The notes beneath the pieces are model-generated. The model made no database searches. It saw nothing but the letters and a program-made list of their open reading frames with translations, and was not told where the DNA came from. Made by a program: the position numbers and the translations under genes. From positions 1,364,001-1,428,000 of the forward strand of contig NZ_LR134287.1 in assembly GCF_900636515.1 (NCBI RefSeq): a DNA stretch of 64,000 nucleotides. Direction: 5' to 3'. Of this stretch, positions 31,264 to 39,617 are shown piece by piece. The DNA comes from Neisseria animalis. GTDB taxonomy: Bacteria > Pseudomonadota > Gammaproteobacteria > Burkholderiales > Neisseriaceae. Numbering within the stretch: position 1 is the stretch's first letter; every line of letters begins with the position of its first letter.

Positions 31264-31783
31264 ACGCTGGCGGTATCTGACTGCTGCCGAAACCGAAGCC
31301 GCAAAACACATTTTTGCAGACGGCCTCGACTACGGCAAAATCAAAATTTACGCAGGCATACCCTACCTTCCCCCCATCCGTACCGCCATCGCGCCCAACG
31401 GCAACATCTATTTCCCGCGCCGCCACTGTCCGCCCGATTTCATACTGGCCGGCAGCACTTACACCATGTGGCTGATACACGAATTAACCCACGTCTGGCA
31501 ACATCAGCAAGGCTTCCGACCGTGGCTGGGCGGCTTGTGCTTGTCATGTACGGGCGCTTACTTCCGCCGCCGCGCCTACGTCTATCCCCCTCCCGAACAC
31601 ATCACCGATTTCAGCCGTCTGAACATGGAACAGCAAGCAGACCTGATTGCCCACTACTACGCCGCCCGCTACCTGCCGCTCAACGCCCACACACCCCAAT
31701 TACCCCGTTTGCAGACTGCATTGGCGGAATTTTTAAGCAATCCCAAGCAGAAAAAACTGCTGCCGCGCTATGCTTTCGCCTGA
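31256..31783 (+). CDS. HExxH-motif protein of unknown function (zincin-like)
   Basis: A 175-residue protein containing HELTHVWQHQQG near residue 79, which looks like a zinc-peptidase HExxH helix. A possible third ligand lies in the NMEQQADLIAHYY segment near residue 128. Small proteins like this are sometimes labelled vgr-related in Neisseria, but no type VI secretion genes are near. The GTG at 31256 is chosen because GGAAGGA lies just upstream and the reading frame before it overlaps DUF2062 coding sequence. No signal peptide is seen. Peptidase activity is an inference. Confidence 0.75.
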   Translation: MPERWRYLTAAETEAAKHIFADGLDYGKIKIYAGIPYLPPIRTAIAPNGNIYFPRRHCPPDFILAGSTYTMWLIHELTHVWQHQQGFRPWLGGLCLSCTGAYFRRRAYVYPPPEHITDFSRLNMEQQADLIAHYYAARYLPLNAHTPQLPRLQTALAEFLSNPKQKKLLPRYAFA

Positions 31784-31897
31784 ATCATTGCAAAAGGCCG
31801 TCTGCAATCCGCGCACACAGCGCGGTAAAACAAATGGTTTTCAAGTATAATAAACCCCTTGCACAGTTTGTCCGTTTTATTTTGAGTGAGTAACGCA

Positions 31898-33277
31898 ATG
31901 AGTAACGATAAAACTTGGTCGGGCCGCTTTAACGAGCCGGTTTCCGAGTTGGTCAAAAAATACACCGGTTCGATTGATTTCGACAAACGTCTGGCAAAAT
32001 GGGACATTCAAGGCTCGCTGGCCCACGCCCAAATGCTGCAACAGGCAGGAGTCCTGAGTGCCGAGGACTTGGCGGCGATCCGTCAGGGTATGGCGGAAAT
32101 CATCGCCGAAATCGAAAACGGCAAGATTGAATGGTCGCTGGATTTGGAAGACGTGCACATGAACATCGAACGCCGTCTGACCGACAAAATCGGTGATGCG
32201 GGCAAGCGTCTGCATACCGGCCGCAGCCGCAACGACCAAGTGGCCACCGACATCCGCCTGTGGCTGCGCGACCAGATTACCGACATTCAGAACCTGATTC
32301 AAAATTTGCAGACGGCCTTGGTGGATTTGGCGGACGAAAATGCGGAAATCGTGATGCCCGGATTTACCCATCTGCAAGTGGCGCAGCCCGTATCGTTCGG
32401 CCACCATATGCTGGCCTATGTGGAAATGCTCGGCCGCGATTTCGAGCGCATGGCCGACTGCCGCAAACGTGTCAACCGTATGCCTTTGGGTGCGGCCGCG
32501 CTGGCGGGGACGACTTATCCGATCCGACGCGAAACCACCGCCGGGCTGCTGGGCTTCGAGCAAATCTGCCAAAACTCTTTGGATGCAGTATCCGACCGTG
32601 ATTTCGCCATTGAGTTTACCGCCGCTGCCGCGCTGATTATGGTGCATTTGAGCCGCTTGAGCGAGGAGTTGATTTTGTGGATGAGCCCGCGCTTCGGCTT
32701 TATCGACATCGCCGACCGTTTCTGCACCGGCTCGTCCATCATGCCGCAGAAGAAAAATCCCGACGTGCCGGAGCTGGTACGCGGCAAGTCCGGCCGGGTC
32801 ATCGGCCATCTGACCGGCCTGATTATGCTGATGAAATCCCAGCCTTTGGCCTACAACAAAGACAATCAGGAAGACAAAGAGCCGCTGTTCGACACCGTGG
32901 ACACTTTGATTGACACCCTGCGTATTTACGCCGACATGATGCGCGGTGTTACGGTCAAGCCGGAAAACATGCGCGCCGCCGTGATGCAGGGTTTTGCCAC
33001 CGCCACCGATTTGGCCGACTATCTGGTGAAAAAAGGCATGCCGTTCCGCGATTCGCACGAAGTTGTGGCACAAGCAGTACGCTATGCCGATGAACAAGGC
33101 GTGGATTTGAGCGAATTGCCGTTGGAAGTGCTGCAAGGTTTCAGCGATTTGATTGTGGAAGATGTGTTTGAAGTACTGACCCCGGAAGGCAGCCTGAATG
33201 CCCGCAATCATTTGGGCGGTACTGCTCCGGAGCAGGTGCGCCTGCAGGCAAAACGCTGGCGTGAATTACTCGCCTAA
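31898..33277 (+). CDS. argH: Argininosuccinate lyase
   Basis: A 459-residue enzyme for the last step of arginine synthesis, releasing arginine and fumarate. The N-terminus is typical ([21 protein letters not shown]). The catalytic flexible-loop signature [16 protein letters not shown] lies near residue 283, and [16 protein letters not shown] near 111. The ATG at 31898 is preferred over one four codons earlier because homologues begin just before KTWSGRF. A DUS lies within the gene near 32307. It is probably monocistronic, with a terminator 20 bases after the stop. Confidence 0.97.
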   Translation: MSNDKTWSGRFNEPVSELVKKYTGSIDFDKRLAKWDIQGSLAHAQMLQQAGVLSAEDLAAIRQGMAEIIAEIENGKIEWSLDLEDVHMNIERRLTDKIGDAGKRLHTGRSRNDQVATDIRLWLRDQITDIQNLIQNLQTALVDLADENAEIVMPGFTHLQVAQPVSFGHHMLAYVEMLGRDFERMADCRKRVNRMPLGAAALAGTTYPIRRETTAGLLGFEQICQNSLDAVSDRDFAIEFTAAAALIMVHLSRLSEELILWMSPRFGFIDIADRFCTGSSIMPQKKNPDVPELVRGKSGRVIGHLTGLIMLMKSQPLAYNKDNQEDKEPLFDTVDTLIDTLRIYADMMRGVTVKPENMRAAVMQGFATATDLADYLVKKGMPFRDSHEVVAQAVRYADEQGVDLSELPLEVLQGFSDLIVEDVFEVLTPEGSLNARNHLGGTAPEQVRLQAKRWRELLA

Positions 33278-33297
33278 ACTTCCCTCTTTAACTGCTT

Positions 33298-33342
33298 AAG
33301 GCCGTCTGCAAAACAGCAAGTATTTTGCAGACGGCCTTTTAT
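33298..33342. terminator. Inverted DUS-pair terminator after argH
   Basis: AAGGCCGTCTGCAAAAC and TATTTTGCAGACGGCC flank about 8 bases and are followed by TTTTAT. Confidence 0.8.
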
Positions 33343-33346
33343 CATT

Positions 33347-33430
33347 ATTGGACACCGAATAATACGGCGTTGCTGCACTTTGCTTAAAGAAAGGGCTTGC
33401 CCAAGCTGCCGAAACCGCAATTCCTTACTC
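33347..33430. repeat. Dispersed degenerate intergenic repeat, copy C
   Basis: ATTGGACACCGAATAATACGG, TTGCTGCAC, GCTTAAAG and GCCCAAGC segments align with 21143-21230. It lies between the argH terminator and a Correia element. Confidence 0.5.
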
Positions 33431-33454
33431 CATACAGCCTGTGCAGCTTGGTCT

Positions 33455-33666
33455 TATAGTCGAATAAAATAAGAATGAGACAAGGCAGAGAAGCCGCAGA
33501 CAGTACACATAGTACGGCAAGGCAAAGCAACGCTGTATCATTCTTATTTTATAGTCATTTAAAATAAGAATGATACAGCGTTACCAATGTTCTTATGTAC
33601 CGTATGTACACGGCGAGCATTGTCACCTTGTCTCATTTTTATTTTAATCCACTATAAATGACTATA
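33455..33666. mobile_element. Correia-type miniature element, copy 4, split by copy 5
   Basis: The left part (33455-33551) matches the other 107-base copies up to TTCTTATTTTA. The remaining AATGACTATA terminus appears at 33657-33666. Between them sits another element, bounded by TA on both sides. This is what insertion of one Correia element into a TA target inside the end repeat of another would leave. Confidence 0.85.
33550..33656. mobile_element. Correia-type miniature element, copy 5 (nested, inverted, divergent)
   Basis: A 107-base element in the opposite orientation to its host, with termini TATAGTCATTT and AATCCACTATA. Its interior (GCGTTACCAATGTTCTTATG, GGCGAGCATTGTCACC) differs from the other copies. 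Its right end is closer to the classic neisserial CCACTATA terminus, so it represents a second subfamily. Confidence 0.85.
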
Positions 33667-34039
33667 TTTTGCGCGATTCGACCCTATGGGTTTTAAACCA
33701 AACAACTCTTAACAAATGTAAAAATATTATAAATTCAATTTAAATTAACATCTTCATAGCTTTCATCTGCGCTTTTTAAATCCCTATTTTCACTCTTTTT
33801 TCCAAGAATAAAACAGCCTGCCGCCATTTGATTTAGCGCATTTTTCCGTTGCTTTCTAATCCTTTCGTCTAGTTTCCGCGCTTTTTTTCCTTTACAATTT
33901 GAGCATTCGGTATGCGTCCTTCACATTGCGAAACCGCACCAAATGCCGTTGCGCTTCCTGTTTTGCCGCATAGCCGCCCGCGCAGTGTCGTACGTTTTCA
34001 GACGGCTCTGATTTTCCACGATAAGAAAAAAGGAAGCAT
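33667..34039. other. AT-rich gap upstream of the antiporter gene
   Basis: About 370 bases with no supported gene. It is distinctly AT-rich from 33715 to 33900 compared with the flanks. One TGAA-type DUS lies near 34008. Several TATAAT-like stretches could serve as promoters for the downstream gene, but I cannot choose between them. Confidence 0.4.
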
Positions 34040-35455
34040 ATGCGCCATCTCCCTCTGTCAGCCCTGCTCTTTGCACCGGCCTTGGTACATGCCGCCGATT
34101 TCGACGGCGCGTCCCTCAGTCTTCTTTGGGGACTGCCTTTCGCCCTAATCTTGCTCTCCATTGCACTGTGTCCACTGCTGGTACCAAATTTTTGGCACCA
34201 CCACTTCGGTAAAATTACCGCATTTTGGACCATCTTATTCCTGATTCCTTTCACCATGAGTTTCGGCACAAATGCCGCCGTACACACCGTGGCACACGCT
34301 TTGGTGGAAGAATATATCCCCTTTATCCTGCTCCTGCTCGCGCTCTACACCATTTCGGGCGGCATTTTGGTTTGGGGCAACCTGCACGGTTCGGCCAAGC
34401 TGAATACCGGCATGCTTGCCATCGGTACGGCTCTTGCTTCTATTATGGGAACCACCGGTGCGGCCATGTTGATGATCCGCCCGCTTCTGAAAGCCAATGA
34501 CAACCGCCGCCACAATGTTCATGTTGTCGTATTCTTCATCTTTCTGGTGGCCAATATCGGCGGCGGTCTGACACCGCTGGGCGACCCTCCGCTGTTTCTC
34601 GGCTTTTTGAAAGGTGTCGATTTCATGTGGACGGTACAGCACATGATGATTCCGGTATTAATCAGCTCAATCATTCTGCTGACCGTTTTCTATTTTCTCG
34701 ACAGCTATCTTTTCCGTAAAGAAGGCGAAATCAAACCTAAAGACCCTACGCCGGACAGCAAGCTGCAAGTGTACGGCAAATTTAATTTTCTGTTGTTGGC
34801 GGGGGTTGTCGGTGCGGTTTTGCTGTCCGGCATTTGGAAACCCGAACATCCGGGCTTTGAAATCTTCGGCAGCCGCTATGCCCTGCAAAATCTGGTGCGC
34901 GACGGTATCCTGCTGGCGCTGACCGCAGTATCGCTGCTGCTGACGCCCAAACCTGTACGCGCAGGGAATGAGTTCAACTTCTTCCCGATTGCCGAAGTGG
35001 GCAAACTCTTTCTCGGTATCTTTATTACCATTGCGCCGGTTTTGGCGATTCTGAAAGCAGGAGAAAGCGGCGCACTCAGCAGCGTGGTTTCCTTGGTACA
35101 CGACTCGTCCGGCAACCCGATTAATGCCATGTATTTCTGGATGACCGGCCTGCTCTCCGCATTCTTGGACAACGCCCCGACCTACCTCGTATTCTTCAAT
35201 ATGGCTGGTGGCGAAGCGCAAGCGCTGATGACCGGTAAATTGTTCCATACCCTGCTGGCCATTTCCATGGGTTCGGTATTTATGGGTGCGCTCTCTTATA
35301 TCGGTAACGCCCCGAACTTTATGGTTAAAGCCATCGCCGAGCAGCGCGGTGTCAAAATGCCCAGCTTCTTCGGATACATGGTTTGGTCATTCGGCATTCT
35401 GGTGCCGCTGTTTATCCTACACACTTTGATTTTCTTCGTGTGGGAACTGTTCTAA
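34040..35455 (+). CDS. nhaD: NhaD-type sodium:proton antiporter
   Basis: A 471-residue polytopic inner-membrane transporter of the ArsB/NhaD ion-transporter superfamily. About 11-13 hydrophobic segments are visible. Family marks include FGTNAAVHTVAHALVEEYIP, FLVANIGGGLTPLGDPPLFLGFLKGV and SAFLDNAPTYLVFFN. It probably exchanges Na+ or Li+ for protons. The N-terminal stretch looks like a signal anchor ending in VHAADF. AAGGAAG precedes the ATG. It is a single gene between terminators. Confidence 0.85.
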   Translation: MRHLPLSALLFAPALVHAADFDGASLSLLWGLPFALILLSIALCPLLVPNFWHHHFGKITAFWTILFLIPFTMSFGTNAAVHTVAHALVEEYIPFILLLLALYTISGGILVWGNLHGSAKLNTGMLAIGTALASIMGTTGAAMLMIRPLLKANDNRRHNVHVVVFFIFLVANIGGGLTPLGDPPLFLGFLKGVDFMWTVQHMMIPVLISSIILLTVFYFLDSYLFRKEGEIKPKDPTPDSKLQVYGKFNFLLLAGVVGAVLLSGIWKPEHPGFEIFGSRYALQNLVRDGILLALTAVSLLLTPKPVRAGNEFNFFPIAEVGKLFLGIFITIAPVLAILKAGESGALSSVVSLVHDSSGNPINAMYFWMTGLLSAFLDNAPTYLVFFNMAGGEAQALMTGKLFHTLLAISMGSVFMGALSYIGNAPNFMVKAIAEQRGVKMPSFFGYMVWSFGILVPLFILHTLIFFVWELF

Positions 35456-35471
35456 AATCCGATAAGCTGAT

Positions 35472-35510
35472 AAAAAGCCGTCTGCAAATCTGATTTGCAG
35501 ACGGCTTTAC
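35472..35510. terminator. Inverted DUS-pair terminator after the antiporter gene
   Basis: AAAAAGCCGTCTGCAAAT and ATTTGCAGACGGCTTTA flank a two- or three-base loop, 17 bases after the stop. Confidence 0.8.
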
Positions 35511-35645
35511 TGTGTATGATTGTTTGAAAAATAAAAAACAGCAAGGCTGAAAGCAACGGTGCAAACCATACAGCCGGCGGATTTATTATTTCAACAGTTT
35601 ATTTCAGCCCGCTTCAGTTCAGCCGTTCCAAGCACATCAGCGGAC

Positions 35646-35684
35646 AAAGGCCGTCTGCAAATCGGATTTTGCAGACGGCCTTGC
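35646..35684. repeat. Second copy of a DUS hairpin plus tail
   Basis: AAAGGCCGTCTGCAAATCGG...TTTGCAGACGGCC is followed by TGCTGTGTATGTTTGTTTGAAA. The hairpin at 35472 is followed by the very similar ACTGTGTATGATTGTTTGAAA. The unit seems duplicated about 174 bases apart. It could serve as the terminator of the RDD gene on the minus strand. Confidence 0.6.
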
Positions 35685-35755
35685 TGTGTATGTTTGTTTG
35701 AAATCACACCATCCGACTATAAAAATAATGGTGAGATTCCCTATGCCGGCCATTG

Positions 35756-36274
35756 CTATTTGGCAGATACCTTCAAATCCACCAATCGTGTTCCGGCAAG
35801 AAAATCATATAAAAATTGGCGGTCAGGGTTCAATAAAGCAAAACCCCAAGGCAGAATCAACCAGATTAACGCGGCAGGAAACGCGGTCATGGGCGGAATG
35901 CCGAGCAGATGGCGCAGTGCCGCATAAGCCAGCAGCGGTATGAAAACGATAAAAATACACGCCCAAATAAAGCGCAGCCGCAGTTGGTAAAGAGGCGGAT
36001 GCACGCCATATTCGTTGGCCAAGCCGATTTTCCATGTCTGCATGGCAAGGGTTTGCCCTTTGAGCAGCCAATTTGCGCGGAAGTAATACCACCAAAACGC
36101 CAAGACCAGCAAACAAGTGACCAATGTCGACAAATAGGTGGAAACAGGGTTCAATACAATCGCAACGATACCGGAAAGCAAAGCCGCCAGTGCAGTAACC
36201 GCACCCACCAGCAGCAATTCGTACAACATTGCAGCAAAACGGCGTTTGAGGGAAGCGGGAGGAAACGGGGTCAT
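35756..36274 (-). CDS. RDD family membrane protein
   Basis: A 172-residue protein with the RDD pattern: PASLKRRFAAMLYELLLV at the N-terminus, WWYYFRANWLLKGQTLAMQTWKI in the middle, and LNPDRQFLYDFLAGTRLVDL at the end. Three or four membrane segments are present. The family is widespread and some members affect ion transport, but the role is not known. The start at 36274 is preferred over one at 36364 because the longer form adds 30 unrelated residues and AGGAAAC-like sequence precedes the inner start. Confidence 0.87.
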   Translation of the reverse strand: MTPFPPASLKRRFAAMLYELLLVGAVTALAALLSGIVAIVLNPVSTYLSTLVTCLLVLAFWWYYFRANWLLKGQTLAMQTWKIGLANEYGVHPPLYQLRLRFIWACIFIVFIPLLAYAALRHLLGIPPMTAFPAALIWLILPWGFALLNPDRQFLYDFLAGTRLVDLKVSAK

Positions 36275-36362
36275 GACAACACAATCCAATATGCTAAACA
36301 AATAAAGCCTGATGATCGGAAACCGGCAGAAGATTGCGGCATTCGGCGGCATCAAGCCTGAC

Positions 36363-36410
36363 AAAAAGCCGTCTGCAAAATGATTTTAAGATTTTTGCAG
36401 ACGGCTTAAA
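36363..36410. terminator. Inverted DUS-pair terminator after the small membrane protein gene
   Basis: AAAAAGCCGTCTGCAAAAT and TTTTTGCAGACGGCTTAAA flank about 10 bases, 8 bases beyond the stop of the minus-strand gene at 36418. Confidence 0.75.
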
Positions 36411-36417
36411 CGGATAT

Positions 36418-36837
36418 TCAGCGGTGCGGACGCTTTTGTCCTCTCGCCTGTGCAGCCGCCATTTGATTGATTTCCTGACGGGTCGGGCGTTTTTTAAACA
36501 TGGCGTGCGCTTCATCAACCGAGCATTTTTGCGACAGGCAAATCAGCGTAATGGCATCTTTCTGCGCCTGACCACCGCTGTGATACATACGGCGGAGGTT
36601 GGCTTCATTGATACGGCCTTTTTCCGGATCGATGTCAAATTTTTTCAGGCGTTCGATAAACTTACGCTGCTGGCGTTGCGAAGTCCAATAAAAGCCGCCT
36701 GCCGCCGCAGCCATAATCACGATTGCCAAAATAATGGCCACCGGCCAAGAATCAACAATCAGCACCAAAAGCAGGCTCAAAACGGCAGTAGCCAGCAAAA
36801 GCAAACCGCCCAAACGGATTTTTGTTTTATTATCCAT
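36418..36837 (-). CDS. Two-span membrane protein of unknown function
   Basis: I do not recognise this 139-residue protein. Two adjacent hydrophobic segments at about residues 10-28 and 31-50 are followed by a charged cytoplasmic part (SQRQQRKFIERLKKF). This part has a helical look, with CSVDEAHAMFKKRPTRQEI and a basic tail ending QKRPHR. Codon use and the clean ribosome region support a real gene. Its neighbours, RDD protein and holA, give no functional clue. Confidence 0.7.
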   Translation of the reverse strand: MDNKTKIRLGGLLLLATAVLSLLLVLIVDSWPVAIILAIVIMAAAAGGFYWTSQRQQRKFIERLKKFDIDPEKGRINEANLRRMYHSGGQAQKDAITLICLSQKCSVDEAHAMFKKRPTRQEINQMAAAQARGQKRPHR

Positions 36838-36865
36838 GTAGTTGTATTTCCTTAAAACAGATTAA

Positions 36866-36955
36866 AGGCCGTCTGCATTCTGCATCAAGAATATCAATGT
36901 GCAGAGGCAATATCCGCGGCGTTCTATCCGCATACCCGCAAATTGCAGACGGCTT
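36866..36955. repeat. Widely spaced inverted DUS pair between holA and the membrane protein gene
   Basis: GGCCGTCTGCA near 36868 and TTGCAGACGGC near 36942 face each other about 65 bases apart, downstream of minus-strand holA. The spacing makes it a poor terminator. Confidence 0.4.
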
Positions 36956-37045
36956 CATGAAAGATTTACGGCATTTTACAGTATTTGGCGTATCGGTGGA
37001 AACAGTATTACGCCCTATCCGTATACCTCAAAGCAGGAAGTTCTC

Positions 37046-38047
37046 CTATACGGCCAATCCTGTTACCAACTGCTTGAACTCCGCCCAAGCGTTTCCATCT
37101 TCCGCACCTTTGATTATCCGGTCGATTTTCGCGCAAGTTTGCAAGGCTTCAAGCAGGCGCGGAACACCAATCCGCCTGACCGCAGCCGGTGCAAGCGTTT
37201 GTTTGTCGCCCCACAAACGCAGGCTGTTGCGTATCGCCTGCACACTCTGACCCTGTTTCAATGCCGCGGCAAGACGGATTAAAGTGCGAATATCTTCGGC
37301 AACAGCCCACAGCAGCAATACCGGCTCTTCCCCCTCTTCTTCCAAACCGTCCAACAAACGTGAAACACGCAGGGGATCTCCCTTCATCCACGCGCCGGCA
37401 AGTTGGAACACATCAAAACGGGCGACATTGGCAACGGCCGCTTCCGCATCCGCCATGTCCAATATATGCCCTTTCGGGTGCAGCAGTGCCAATTTGTCGA
37501 CTTCCTGCCGCGCGGCAAGCAGATTGCCCTCCACGCGCTCGGCAAACAGAGCCAGCGCATCGTTTTCGATTTCCAAGCCTGATTTTTGCAGACGGCCTCT
37601 TATCCATTGCGGCAGCGCGGCAGCTCCAATCGCTTTGGCTTCCAGCATAACGGCTTTTGCCGCCAGCGCGGAAAACCATTTTGCCTGCGTTTGCGCCTTT
37701 TCCAACTTGGGCAGCATGATGACCGTAACCGTATCTTCGGGCAGATTGGCGGCAAACGCCTGTAATGCGTCGCCGCCGTTTTTGCCCGGCTTGCCGTTAG
37801 GAATATGGATTTCCAGCAGTTTCAAATCGGCAAACAAACCCACGCTGCCTGCCGATTGCAACAGTTCATTCCAATCGAAACTGCTTTCTGCGGTATAGAC
37901 TTCCCGATTGAGATAGCCTTGCTGCTTAGCCGCCGCACGCAGCGTATCCAATGCCTCAATCCGCAGTAAGTCTTCCTCGCCGTGTACGACATAAAGCGGA
38001 GCAAGAGACATATCCGGCGTAAGCTGCTCGATATTTGCCGCCGCCAT
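37046..38047 (-). CDS. holA: DNA polymerase III subunit delta
   Basis: A 333-residue subunit of the clamp loader that opens the beta clamp. It has the HolA pattern: LAPLYVVHGEEDLLRIEALDTLR at the N-terminus, then VIMLPKLEKAQTQAKWFSAL, then AERVEGNLLAARQEVDKLALL near residue 170. Length is standard. The ATG at 38047 touches the TAA of lptE with no bases between, so the two are translationally coupled. This lptE-holA order is conserved in proteobacteria. A DUS lies inside the gene near 37590. Confidence 0.94.
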   Translation of the reverse strand: MAAANIEQLTPDMSLAPLYVVHGEEDLLRIEALDTLRAAAKQQGYLNREVYTAESSFDWNELLQSAGSVGLFADLKLLEIHIPNGKPGKNGGDALQAFAANLPEDTVTVIMLPKLEKAQTQAKWFSALAAKAVMLEAKAIGAAALPQWIRGRLQKSGLEIENDALALFAERVEGNLLAARQEVDKLALLHPKGHILDMADAEAAVANVARFDVFQLAGAWMKGDPLRVSRLLDGLEEEGEEPVLLLWAVAEDIRTLIRLAAALKQGQSVQAIRNSLRLWGDKQTLAPAAVRRIGVPRLLEALQTCAKIDRIIKGAEDGNAWAEFKQLVTGLAV

Positions 38048-38524
38048 TTATTTGCCTTGGATAAACGTCAGGCGGCGGACGATTTGTTCTGCCGCATCCG
38101 CGCGCATTTCCGACCATACTGTCTGACCTTCTTCGGCTTTGCCCAACACTTCGCTGTCGGCATAATCCATCGTGCGCTCGATCACGACATCAATCGGTTC
38201 TCCGATGGCCTCGCCCAAACGCACGGCCTGAGCCTGTACGCGCAAAGTCAGCAGATATTCGTTGATTACCGCTGCCCGGGTAACCGTATAGACATCACGG
38301 CGTTCTTCCACGCCGGTAACCACTAATTGCGCTTGTGCGCCGCCGCCCTGCACTACCTTGCCATCTGCACGCTGCAAAGCATTCTCCAATGCCGTCTGCA
38401 TATTCCCGCCGCTCACCTGCCAAGACTGATACGGCAGCGGTTTGGAAATGCCTTGCGTTCCTTTGAGGTGGAAACCGCAGGCAGAAAGCAGCAGCACAGC
38501 GGCAGTCAGTAAAATTTTGTTCAT
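38048..38524 (-). CDS. lptE: LPS-assembly lipoprotein LptE
   Basis: A 158-residue outer-membrane lipoprotein that plugs and assembles the LptD barrel for lipooligosaccharide export. The signal peptide MNKILLTAAVLLLSACGFHL has the lipobox LSAC with Cys at residue 16. The following GFHLKGTQG and SEMRADAAEQIVRRL segments are typical of the family. The start at 38524 is chosen over 38554 because it gives a proper lipoprotein signal and has GAAAGG-like sequence upstream. Confidence 0.92.
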   Translation of the reverse strand: MNKILLTAAVLLLSACGFHLKGTQGISKPLPYQSWQVSGGNMQTALENALQRADGKVVQGGGAQAQLVVTGVEERRDVYTVTRAAVINEYLLTLRVQAQAVRLGEAIGEPIDVVIERTMDYADSEVLGKAEEGQTVWSEMRADAAEQIVRRLTFIQGK

Positions 38525-38822
38525 GGAAAGGTTCTCGTTATATCGTGTTTTCAAAAGGATTATAGCGAATTTGGCGGAGAGGCGGAAAACCGCTGTTTCA
38601 GGCCGTCTTCAAAATACTTGTGTTGTAAAAGTACCGCCATCTGTTGCAGTTTGATGGCCGACGTTATGCGGACAAACTTCAAACAATCAGGCGGAACAGC
38701 AATCGCAGCGTGATGTTTGGTTTGTCTGCTGCTTCCGAGCTACCCCGCCACAGCAAACTACTGCTGTTACCGGCATATCTTATCCCGTTTTTCGATGTCG
38801 GGCACAGCGTTTGCTGCGTTTA
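38525..38822. other. Gap between lptE and pgeF without a supported gene
   Basis: Nearly 300 bases. One imperfect DUS (GGCCGTCTTCAAAA, near 38602) is present, and a second DUS overlaps the pgeF stop at 38823. leuS, which often precedes lptE, is absent. I see no convincing coding or RNA signal. Confidence 0.35.
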
Positions 38823-39608
38823 TCAGACGGCCTCTTGTGTTTTGTCCAACCAAATCAGGCTGACCATGCGCCCGGTTTGCTTGTCCCGGCGGTAGGAAAA
38901 AAAGGTATCGCGTTCCAATACCGTACAATGTTCTCCTCCGTAAATCATGTTGACCCCTTCATGCTGCAAGACCAGCCGCGCCAGCGCATAAATATCCGCC
39001 AGATATTTTCCACTGCCGATGTGCTCAAACGCCCGCTCCGCTTCCGGATATTGCTTGCAGAACACATCAACCACATCTTGCCCGACTTCAAACGCATCGG
39101 GGCCGATTGCCGGCCCGAAATAGGCCATGATTTCCAAGGGGGCAACGCCCATGGCTTTTACGGTATTCTGTAATACTCCGCCTGCCAAGCCGCGCCAGCC
39201 TGCATGAGCAGCCGCAACCACCGTACCGGCCTTATCGCAAAACAGTACCGGCAGGCAGTCTGCCGTCATCGCGGCACACGCGGCTTTTCCGCTGCGGTCC
39301 ACGCTTGCATCGGCATCGCGAAGTGTCTCCAGCGCATCTTCTGCCCGAACCACCGTGCTGCTGTGGATTTGATTCAAATAGGCAACGGGAACGCCTGCTT
39401 CTTCCTGAATAATTTGCCGGTTTCGTTTCACGTCATCGGAATGGTCGCCAACGTGCGCCCCGACATTCAGGCTGTGGTAAGGAGGTTTACTGGCACCGCC
39501 GTTGCGCGTACTGATTAATGTTTTGACATTTGCCGGAGCCGGCCAGTCGGCTTGCAGGAAGTTTTTTCCATTATGCGTCAAGCCAAGGCTGTCAGATAAG
39601 GTTTTCAT
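38823..39608 (-). CDS. pgeF: Purine nucleoside phosphorylase / peptidoglycan editing factor (YfiH/LACC1 family)
   Basis: A 261-residue cytoplasmic protein of the DUF152/laccase-like family. Metal-ligand marks are visible: LNVGAHVGDH near residue 47, CAAMTADCLPVLFCD near 110, and AAAHAGWRGLAGGVLQ near 133. Family members act as purine nucleoside phosphorylases, and in E. coli the protein prevents misincorporation during murein synthesis. Its stop overlaps a DUS core. The glycosyltransferase gene lies upstream with only 9 bases between, so the two are probably cotranscribed. Confidence 0.9.
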   Translation of the reverse strand: MKTLSDSLGLTHNGKNFLQADWPAPANVKTLISTRNGGASKPPYHSLNVGAHVGDHSDDVKRNRQIIQEEAGVPVAYLNQIHSSTVVRAEDALETLRDADASVDRSGKAACAAMTADCLPVLFCDKAGTVVAAAHAGWRGLAGGVLQNTVKAMGVAPLEIMAYFGPAIGPDAFEVGQDVVDVFCKQYPEAERAFEHIGSGKYLADIYALARLVLQHEGVNMIYGGEHCTVLERDTFFSYRRDKQTGRMVSLIWLDKTQEAV

Positions 39609-39617
39609 GTTTTTCCT

